Origin: Elusimicrobiota bacterium
Lineage (GTDB): Bacteria > Elusimicrobiota > Elusimicrobia > Elusimicrobiales > UBA9959
DNA length: 11,558 nt
Direction of reading: 5' to 3'
NCBI GenBank assembly: GCA_003450815.1
Contig: DMES01000034.1
Coordinates: forward strand, 16,612-28,169
The notes under the pieces are model-generated. The model had not been told where the DNA came from. It did no database searches and saw only the letters and a list, made by a program, of their open reading frames with translations. Positions 6,794 to 11,558 of this stretch are shown in pieces. Position 1 is the first letter of the stretch. Every line of letters starts with the position of its first letter. The position numbers and the translations under genes are program-made.

Positions 6794-7912
6794 TTATTCT
6801 CCTTGCTGCGCCCTGAAAGCCTGCACTATCCTGTCCGGCGAGACCACTTTATAGTTGTTTTCTTTAAACCACTGGAGAAGGCGCCTAACTGTTTCTCGGC
6901 TTTGCGGGTGGATATCGTGCATAAGGACTATTCCCTTCCCGCGCTGCTTTATGAGGGCTATGGTCTTGGCATACAGTTCATCGGGTGATTTTACGGACCA
7001 ATCCATGGTGTCTATGGTCCAGCCAAGCGGCACCAGATCCAAACCCGTTATAACGGCTTTAAGCGCGTCAGCGCCAATAACTCCATACGGCGGGCGGAAC
7101 AATGCAGGTTTCACGCCTGTAGCGGAAGTGATAGAACCCGCCGCCTGGCCCAGTTTGGCCAGGGTTTTTCCCGTGGTATAAGCGGTAAAGGGCTTGCCCG
7201 TTTCAGTGGCGTGGTTATAACCGTGCACGGCAACGAAATTGCCGTCTTCAGCTTCAACTTTTATTATGGCTTTTCCGGCGGCTCCGAGTTTCTCGCCAAG
7301 CACAAAAAAGACAGCCTGGGCGGAATTGGCTTTCAGATTATCCGCCACCGCCATGGAATATTTTCCCGGCGCGGGACCGTCGTCAAAAGTGAGTATGATC
7401 TCGCCCTTGTTTAAAAAGGAGTCATCCTGAACAAGAAAGGGAGTGCTGCCTTTAACATATACTATCTTAGCGAACCCTCTCTTTATGGTAACCGGTTCAG
7501 CCCTGCCGTCCTCAGTCCCGAAACCGAACACCCCGCGCAATTCCGACATAACTTTCTCAGACGGCAGGTGTAAACGGACCGGGTCGCCGTTCAAAGACAT
7601 GGGACTGCCGGACGCGCCCAGACCGGCTTCTATTTCATCAACCTTGCGCCGCAGATAATCGCCGGCTATAGAGGCCTCCAGATAATCCTCGGTGCCTGGA
7701 ACAGCCTGATATGCGATATCTGAATAGTAGGCAAGCGTCGCCAGATAACCCTCGTAATCCGCAGCAGCGCCGTCCACGACCTGCGCTTCCGGAGCCGCCG
7801 GCACTTCCCGTCCAACGGCGCTTTCAAGCGTGAGGTCCTGTTCAAATTCTGCGGCCGCGGAAAAAGCGGGGAATAACAGCAGGAACGATAGCAGCTTTAA
7901 AATTATCGGCAC
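6794..7912 (-). CDS. Secreted polysaccharide deacetylase (NodB / CE4 family)
   Basis: 372 residues. A signal peptide (about 1-21, ending FSAAA) sends it out of the cytoplasm. Residues 22-165 are a family-specific N-terminal region I do not recognise. The NodB domain runs from about 170 to 366 with all five motifs: TFDDGP (175-180; D177, D178), HGYNH (230-234; metal ligands H230, H234), RPPYG (273-277), DTMDW (301-305) and LMHDIH (331-335; catalytic H335). It should remove N-acetyl groups from a cell-wall or envelope glycan such as peptidoglycan; the substrate cannot be read from the sequence. The start codon is GTG at 7912, supported by GGGAG about 8 bases upstream. It is the first gene of a likely unit with the phosphodiesterase and the peptidase-like protein. 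Confidence 0.92.
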   Translation of the reverse strand: MPIILKLLSFLLLFPAFSAAAEFEQDLTLESAVGREVPAAPEAQVVDGAAADYEGYLATLAYYSDIAYQAVPGTEDYLEASIAGDYLRRKVDEIEAGLGASGSPMSLNGDPVRLHLPSEKVMSELRGVFGFGTEDGRAEPVTIKRGFAKIVYVKGSTPFLVQDDSFLNKGEIILTFDDGPAPGKYSMAVADNLKANSAQAVFFVLGEKLGAAGKAIIKVEAEDGNFVAVHGYNHATETGKPFTAYTTGKTLAKLGQAAGSITSATGVKPALFRPPYGVIGADALKAVITGLDLVPLGWTIDTMDWSVKSPDELYAKTIALIKQRGKGIVLMHDIHPQSRETVRRLLQWFKENNYKVVSPDRIVQAFRAQQGE

Positions 7913-8014
7913 TAGATTCTCCCAGTTGAAGCCATATTAATATTATTCCGTAAAACGGGAGGTTTAATAAGGGTCTTAAGGGAACTTAACAGGTGTTTAT
8001 GGACCTATATTTAT

Positions 8015-8028
8015 TGCCCGAACGGGCA
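8015..8028. repeat. Small GC-rich hairpin
   Basis: TGCCC, loop GAAC, GGGCA: five pairs with no T tract on either strand, in the 221-base spacer before the deacetylase gene. It would lie in the leader of that gene's mRNA or just past the end of the cdaA transcript. No function can be assigned. Confidence 0.35.
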
Positions 8029-8048
8029 GAAGAAAGGCAGGGGCTAGC

Positions 8049-8135
8049 GTATAGGGATTAGGGTATAGGGCAAAGGAATTTCTTGTTTCCGCACCCTCTC
8101 CCCTCTACCCTATCCCCTATACCCTATACCCTATC
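8049..8135. repeat. Inverted arrays of CCCTATA-type short repeats, long imperfect hairpin
   Basis: The left arm (8049-8070) has three TAGGG units, with TATAGGG repeated. The right arm (8101-8135) has the opposite-strand CCCTATA/CCCTATC unit about five times, and overlaps the stop codon of the CdaR micro-gene at its end. Positions 8049-8070 pair with 8101-8122 at 19 of 22 bases (20 counting a G-U pair in the minus-strand RNA) around a 30-base loop. No T tract follows on the minus strand, so it is not a classic terminator, though it may stall polymerase or protect the mRNA end. The units resemble telomere repeats only by chance. Confidence 0.8.
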
Positions 8136-8232
8136 AGATTGTGCCTACGATAAAGTACCAGATGAGCACGGCAATAACAAGAGCAATAAGCTTTATATTC
8201 CAGTTCCTGGTAAACAGTTCCGGTATATTCAT
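8134..8232 (-). CDS. 32-residue CdaR/YbbR-like micro-protein (N-terminal membrane segment only)
   Basis: Its ATG overlaps the cdaA TGA as ATGA (8232-8229), a classic sign of translational coupling. No Shine-Dalgarno is seen, which fits re-initiation. The product is MNIPELFTRNWNIKLIALVI, then AVLIWYFIVGTI. The 'RNW-x-x-K-L-x-A-L-x-x-A-x-x-I/L-W-Y' pattern is the conserved N-terminus and single membrane helix (about residues 12-29) of YbbR/CdaR proteins, which follow cdaA in many bacteria and regulate diadenylate cyclase activity. CdaR normally continues with several extracytoplasmic YbbR domains; here a TGA stops it directly after the helix, and the DNA that follows is the repeat hairpin, not YbbR sequence. 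It could be a working membrane micro-protein that binds CdaA, or the remnant of a truncated cdaR. The intact frame and the overlap favour the first. Confidence 0.7.
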   Translation of the reverse strand: MNIPELFTRNWNIKLIALVIAVLIWYFIVGTI

Positions 8233-9023
8233 ACTGTGGGGGGCGGAGGCGACGCCGGACGCTGGGCCTTTCTGAGCAGGATTTTTTCCGCCTTTGAGCG
8301 GTAAAGCTGGTAAAGCATGGCTTCCAGATCCGAGGGTTCCACCGACTGCTGCAGATGGCCGTTTCTTGCCAGGCAAAGCTGCCCCGTTTCTTCCGAGACA
8401 GTAATAATTATTGCGTCCGTCATTTCGCTGAGGCCTATGGCTGCGCGATGGCGCATGCCGAGTATCTTTGAAAGCTCCTTCTGTTCGGTAAGGGGCAGGA
8501 TGCAGCCTGCCGCCACCACGCGGTTGTTCGCGATAACTGCGGCCCCATCATGAAGCAGGGTGTTATTGTGAAAGATGGTAAGCAGGAGCTCTTTAGACAC
8601 TTCCCCGTTAAGCCGCACACCCGTTTCCTCAATATCACGCAGGCCCATATCCTGCTCAAGCACTATAAGCATGCCCATTTTTTCTTTCATGGCAAGTTTC
8701 AGGGCTTCCATCATTTCAGGGATGAATTGGTATTCCTGCGACATCATTATCCGGCCAAGCGGGTTTGAGCCTATATTTGCGAGCGCAAACCGTATTTCAG
8801 GCTGGAACACCACTATTAAGAGAAAAATACCAGCGAACCAGAACTGCTGAAGGAGCCAGCCGGTGGCGGCCAGATGTGAATATTTGGCAAGAGCGGTGAT
8901 GATAGCCAGAATAAAAACGCCCCAGATAACCTGCATGGCCCTGGTGCCCTTGACCAGCAGTATTAGGCGGTAAACTATGTAATAAACGGCTAGAATATCT
9001 ATTATATTTCTGGCGTAATTCAT
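8229..9023 (-). CDS. cdaA: Diadenylate cyclase CdaA (DAC domain membrane protein)
   Basis: 264 residues. Makes cyclic di-AMP from two ATP. Three membrane helices lie at about 8-24, 31-48 and 60-76, followed by the cytoplasmic DAC (DisA_N) domain at about 98-220. Catalytic motifs are intact: LLHDGAAVI (D159, G160, A161), GMRHRAAIG (R191-H192-R193) and VSEETG (210-214). The C-terminus is a Lys/Arg stretch and then ASPPPPTV, a variable tail. The ATG at 9023 has AGGGA about 7 bases upstream. It follows ftsH after a 96-base spacer that carries a long hairpin, and overlaps the CdaR-like micro-gene. Unlike the cdaA-cdaR-glmM order of Firmicutes, no glmM follows. c-di-AMP controls potassium, osmotic balance and wall synthesis in bacteria where it has been studied. 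Confidence 0.95.
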   Translation of the reverse strand: MNYARNIIDILAVYYIVYRLILLVKGTRAMQVIWGVFILAIITALAKYSHLAATGWLLQQFWFAGIFLLIVVFQPEIRFALANIGSNPLGRIMMSQEYQFIPEMMEALKLAMKEKMGMLIVLEQDMGLRDIEETGVRLNGEVSKELLLTIFHNNTLLHDGAAVIANNRVVAAGCILPLTEQKELSKILGMRHRAAIGLSEMTDAIIITVSEETGQLCLARNGHLQQSVEPSDLEAMLYQLYRSKAEKILLRKAQRPASPPPPTV

Positions 9024-9039
9024 TCGAATCCCTAAAAAT

Positions 9040-9121
9040 CAGTGCTGAAGAGCTGAAGCACTGAAGTAAAAACTTCCAGGTTTACGAACTTCAGCGCTTC
9101 AGAGCTTCAGCCTTCAGCGCT
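9040..9121 (-). promoter_or_regulatory. CTTCAG-repeat hairpin with T tract between ftsH and cdaA (attenuator-like)
   Basis: Short degenerate repeats (CTGAAG on the left arm, CTTCAG on the right) face each other. Positions 9044-9067 match the reverse complement of 9088-9111 at 21 of 24 bases; in the minus-strand RNA one mismatch becomes a G-U pair and the other two form a small internal loop. The loop is 20 bases. In transcription order the hairpin starts at the ftsH stop codon and is followed a few bases later by TTTTT (9034-9038) and the AGGGA ribosome binding site of cdaA. This resembles an intrinsic terminator or attenuator that could lower cdaA expression relative to ftsH. Confidence 0.7.
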
Positions 9122-10931
9122 AAACAGCGTTCGTTCCGGCTTTAAACAAAGCTTCCATTTCCAGCGCGTCCACCACTTCTTTTTCAATAAGCATTGCAGC
9201 TATAGCGTCAAGCACCGGGCGTCCGGAGGTCAAAATGTCCCTTGCTTTGGTATGGCACTCCGCCACTATGCGGGTAACTTCATCATCCACGTTTTTCGCC
9301 GTTTCATTTGAATAACCAGGCTGCCTTACTATGTCGCGGCCCAGAAACACTTCCGCCTCATCTTTCTTAAGCGAGATGGGGCCTATTTTGTCACTCATGC
9401 CGAACTCAAGCACCATTTTCTGAGCGTAGTTGGTGACCTTGGACAGATCATCCTGTGCGCCGGTGGTTATCTCTGAGAAAACCAGCTCTTCAGCCGCCCG
9501 GCCGCCGAGAAGCACACAGAGCTTGTTGGAAATCTCCGTCTTGCTGGTAAGGTATTTATCCTCCAGCGGCAATTGCAAAGTGTAACCCAAAGCGGGCCCG
9601 CGCGGAATTATGGAAATCTTATGCACAGGGTCCGAACCTGGCAGGGATCTCGCCACAAGGGCGTGCCCCGCCTCGTGATAGGCCACTATCTTTTTCTCGC
9701 GGTCGGAAATAACGCGCGACCTGCGCTGGGGGCCGGCTATCATTTTTTCTATCGCCTCCTCAAAATCGCCAAGCTCAACGCCTTTTTTATCTTTCTTGGA
9801 AGCGAGTATGGCCGCTTCGTTTACTATATTTGCCAGATCAGCTCCCACAAAACCCGGGGTATGCCGCGCTATTACAGATAATTCCATTCCCTCCGCAAGC
9901 TTCACTTTCCTTGAGTGGACCTCAAGAATTTCCAGACGGCCCTTGATGTCTGGAATGGGGACATTTATACGCCTGTCAAAACGGCCAGGGCGCAACAGGG
10001 CCGTATCCAGCACATCGGGCCGGTTTGTGGCGCCTATGAGGATAATGCCTTCGTTAGCTTCAAAGCCGTCAAGCTCCACCAGCATCTGGTTAAGCGTCTG
10101 CTCTCGCTCGTCGTGCCCGCCGCCTATGCCCGCGAACCGCGAACGCCCCACGGCGTCAAGCTCGTCCACAAACACTATGGCGGGCGCGCTTTTTTTAGCC
10201 CGCTCAAACAGGTCCCGCACGCGCGAAGCACCGACTCCCACGAACATCTCCACAAATTCCGAGCCGGAGGAGGTGAAGAACGGCACGCCCGCCTCGCCGG
10301 CGATGGCGCGGGCAAGCAGGGTTTTGCCGGTGCCCGGAGGGCCGTAAAGCAGAACGCCTTTCGGAAGCTCGCCGCCCAGCCTGCGGTATTTCTTTGGATT
10401 TTTAAGATAATCCACTATATCGCTCAATTCTTCTTTGGTCTCTTCGCAGCCCGCGACATCCTTAAAGGTAACTTTCTGCTTTTTCAGGTCCTGCTGGCGG
10501 GCCTTGGACTTGCCGAAAGACATGGCCTGTTTGCCGCCCATCTGCGCCTGACGCACGAACAAAAACCACCACAGAAAAACAAAAATCAGTATCCAGCCCA
10601 CGTTGAGGATCAGACTTGTTATCCAGCTTTTGTCCGCCTCGCCGGAAAACGACTGCACACCCGCGGTTTCCATGTCTTCTATCAGCTTCAGGTCGCTCAA
10701 GGGTATGGTTTTGAAGAGAACCTTTTTATCGCCTTCACTGAACTCTCCCTTTATCATATCCGGGCCTATCAGGACCTTGCTTATTTCCCTGGCTTTAAGC
10801 TTAGTCTTGAATTCGGAATAGGGGATCTGTTTTTCCCGCTCAACGGATTTCACATTCTGGTACACGGCCACCATAAGCGTGAACGCGAGCACCCAGAAAA
10901 GCATCTGCCTGAGATTTTGTTTCAATGGCAT
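9120..10931 (-). CDS. ftsH: ATP-dependent zinc metalloprotease FtsH
   Basis: 603 residues, a hexameric membrane AAA protease that degrades damaged membrane proteins and selected regulators. Order: membrane helix 1 (about 10-25), FtsH extracytoplasmic domain (to about 102), membrane helix 2 (about 106-126), AAA domain with Walker A GPPGTGKT (197-204), pore loop MFVG (229-232), Walker B IVFVDELDA (252-260), ATNRPD (301-306) and RPGRFDR with its arginine fingers (314-320), then the peptidase M41 domain with HEAGH (419-423) and the third zinc ligand in TTGAQDDL (D495). All catalytic residues are present; the C-terminal tail is somewhat shorter than in E. coli. The ATG at 10931 lies 6 bases after the hpt stop, and its likely ribosome binding site (AAAGG) is in the end of hpt, so the two are co-transcribed. 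Confidence 0.98.
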   Translation of the reverse strand: MPLKQNLRQMLFWVLAFTLMVAVYQNVKSVEREKQIPYSEFKTKLKAREISKVLIGPDMIKGEFSEGDKKVLFKTIPLSDLKLIEDMETAGVQSFSGEADKSWITSLILNVGWILIFVFLWWFLFVRQAQMGGKQAMSFGKSKARQQDLKKQKVTFKDVAGCEETKEELSDIVDYLKNPKKYRRLGGELPKGVLLYGPPGTGKTLLARAIAGEAGVPFFTSSGSEFVEMFVGVGASRVRDLFERAKKSAPAIVFVDELDAVGRSRFAGIGGGHDEREQTLNQMLVELDGFEANEGIILIGATNRPDVLDTALLRPGRFDRRINVPIPDIKGRLEILEVHSRKVKLAEGMELSVIARHTPGFVGADLANIVNEAAILASKKDKKGVELGDFEEAIEKMIAGPQRRSRVISDREKKIVAYHEAGHALVARSLPGSDPVHKISIIPRGPALGYTLQLPLEDKYLTSKTEISNKLCVLLGGRAAEELVFSEITTGAQDDLSKVTNYAQKMVLEFGMSDKIGPISLKKDEAEVFLGRDIVRQPGYSNETAKNVDDEVTRIVAECHTKARDILTSGRPVLDAIAAMLIEKEVVDALEMEALFKAGTNAV

Positions 10932-10937
10932 AGTTTA

Positions 10938-11480
10938 TCAACCTTTAGCCTTTATGGCGGATTTTTTTAAAACTCCAATATACGGCAAATTGCGGTAAAG
11001 CTCATTGTAATCAAGACCATACCCTACCACAAATTTGTTGGGTATTACAAAGCCGGAATATTTTATCGGCACCCGGGTCTTGCGGCAGGACGGTTTATCC
11101 AGCATAGTGCAGATTTCAAGCGAGCGGGGCCGGCGGGTTTTCAGGTTTTTCAGCATATAACTCATAGTAAGGCCGGAATCCACCACATCCTCAACTATCA
11201 GCACATCGCGCCCCTCTATGTTCTGCTTTAAGTCAAGAATGGTGCGCACCACTCCGGTTGACTGCCGGCCCGAATAGGAAGAAAGCATGATAAAATCCAC
11301 ATTGGTTTCGATACTTATATTTTTAAGCAGGTCCGATAAAAACAGCACGCATCCTTTAAGGACGCCGACAAATGTAACGCACCTGCCTTTGTAGTCGGTG
11401 GAGATGCGCTCTCCGAGTTTTTTGATTCCGGCTTCCAATTCAGGAGCGGAAATTATAATTTCCTCCAAATCTTTGTGCAT
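10938..11480 (-). CDS. hpt: Hypoxanthine phosphoribosyltransferase
   Basis: 180 residues, the normal length. Transfers phosphoribose from PRPP to hypoxanthine (and usually guanine) in purine salvage; cytoplasmic. Visible motifs: GVLKGCVLFLSDL (39-51, PPi-binding loop), SSYSGRQSTG (67-76, mobile loop), VLIVEDVVDSGLT (93-105, PRPP-binding motif), and IKYSGFVIPNKFVVGYGLDY (139-158, base recognition) followed by YRNLPYIGVL. Some relatives act with TilS, whose gene often lies next to it; that gene is not in view. The ATG at 11480 has no Shine-Dalgarno, and a promoter-like pair ends only 9 bases before it. ftsH follows after 6 bases, the conserved hpt-ftsH order. Confidence 0.96.
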   Translation of the reverse strand: MHKDLEEIIISAPELEAGIKKLGERISTDYKGRCVTFVGVLKGCVLFLSDLLKNISIETNVDFIMLSSYSGRQSTGVVRTILDLKQNIEGRDVLIVEDVVDSGLTMSYMLKNLKTRRPRSLEICTMLDKPSCRKTRVPIKYSGFVIPNKFVVGYGLDYNELYRNLPYIGVLKKSAIKAKG

Positions 11481-11489
11481 AGGCGTTAT

Positions 11490-11519
11490 ATTCTAGGTTT
11501 TTTGGAGAGTCTTTTCCAA
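11490..11519 (-). promoter_or_regulatory. Sigma70-like promoter close to the hpt start
   Basis: On the minus strand TTGGAA (11519-11514; 4 of 6 consensus bases), an 18-base spacer and TAGAAT (11495-11490; 5 of 6). The -10 box lies 9 bases before the hpt ATG, so transcription would start at or within a few bases of the start codon, giving a leaderless or near-leaderless mRNA. This agrees with the lack of a ribosome binding site. Confidence 0.35.
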
Positions 11520-11558
11520 TTAATCCAGGTCCCCTAAAAGCTCACGTAACTTTCCAAA
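11520..11558 (-). CDS. Possible C-terminal end of the gene upstream of hpt (partial)
   Basis: One frame runs from the window edge to a TAA at 11522-11520 and encodes FGKLRELLGDLD. It could be the tail of a gene lying before hpt in the same direction. Twelve residues are too few to identify it, and a second frame stays open nearly as long (LESYVSF). TilS would be the expected neighbour from other genomes, but nothing here proves it. Confidence 0.25.
   Translation of the reverse strand, partial: FGKLRELLGDLD

Noticed and set aside
8049..8135. Telomere or linear-replicon end, because of TAGGG/CCCTA units
   Set aside because: It lies between intact genes inside the window, the units are degenerate and point both ways, and nothing else suggests a replicon end.
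8233..8376. Longer version (80 codons) of the CdaR-like micro-protein starting inside cdaA
   Set aside because: The extra 48 residues are an out-of-frame reading of the cdaA C-terminus with no membrane or YbbR character. The ATGA overlap at 8232 marks the better start.
9915..10970. Long plus-strand open frame opposite ftsH (351 codons)
   Set aside because: It is antisense to a complete FtsH with all motifs, and its own translation has no recognisable domain or start signal; it is a product of codon bias in ftsH.
11499..11519. TTGGA...TCCAA inverted repeat before hpt as a terminator
   Set aside because: The stem is five pairs and is followed by A bases on the minus strand and no T tract on the plus strand.

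Overview
The window looks like bacterial chromosome of intermediate GC, probably from an uncultured lineage. No gene here fixes the taxon. A diderm bacterium such as the Elusimicrobiota is a weak guess from general impression (hpt-ftsH-cdaA order, lipoprotein and secreted TPR protein), not from any search.

Two blocks are visible. The left part (about 1-4150) has an accessory character: the tail of an XRE-type regulator, a short ORF of unknown function, a secreted TPR protein, a lipoprotein, about 520 bases of non-coding DNA (a good sigma70-like promoter, a tandem G-rich repeat and a terminator-like hairpin), and an orphan AAA ATPase. An AT-rich divergent region with palindromes separates the ATPase from a plus-strand UbiA/MenA-type prenyltransferase (4280-5263).

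The right part (5280-11480) is all minus-strand and compact. Read in transcription order it is hpt (purine salvage), ftsH (membrane AAA protease), cdaA (c-di-AMP synthase), and a 32-residue protein that is only the N-terminal membrane segment of a YbbR/CdaR protein, joined to cdaA by an ATGA overlap. After a hairpin-rich spacer come a secreted NodB-type polysaccharide deacetylase, a glycerophosphodiester phosphodiesterase and a membrane-anchored protein that resembles a peptidase-MA-type zinc protease without its zinc-binding motif. The theme is envelope homeostasis: membrane proteolysis, c-di-AMP signalling (linked to cell wall and osmotic balance in other bacteria), glycan deacetylation and phospholipid turnover.

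The most unusual points are the CdaR micro-protein, two intergenic inverted arrays of short degenerate repeats (CTTCAG-type between ftsH and cdaA, CCCTATA-type after the micro-protein) that begin at the preceding stop codon and fold into 22-24 bp helices, and the degenerated peptidase. I see no complete new defence system, CRISPR array, tRNA, rRNA or transposase.
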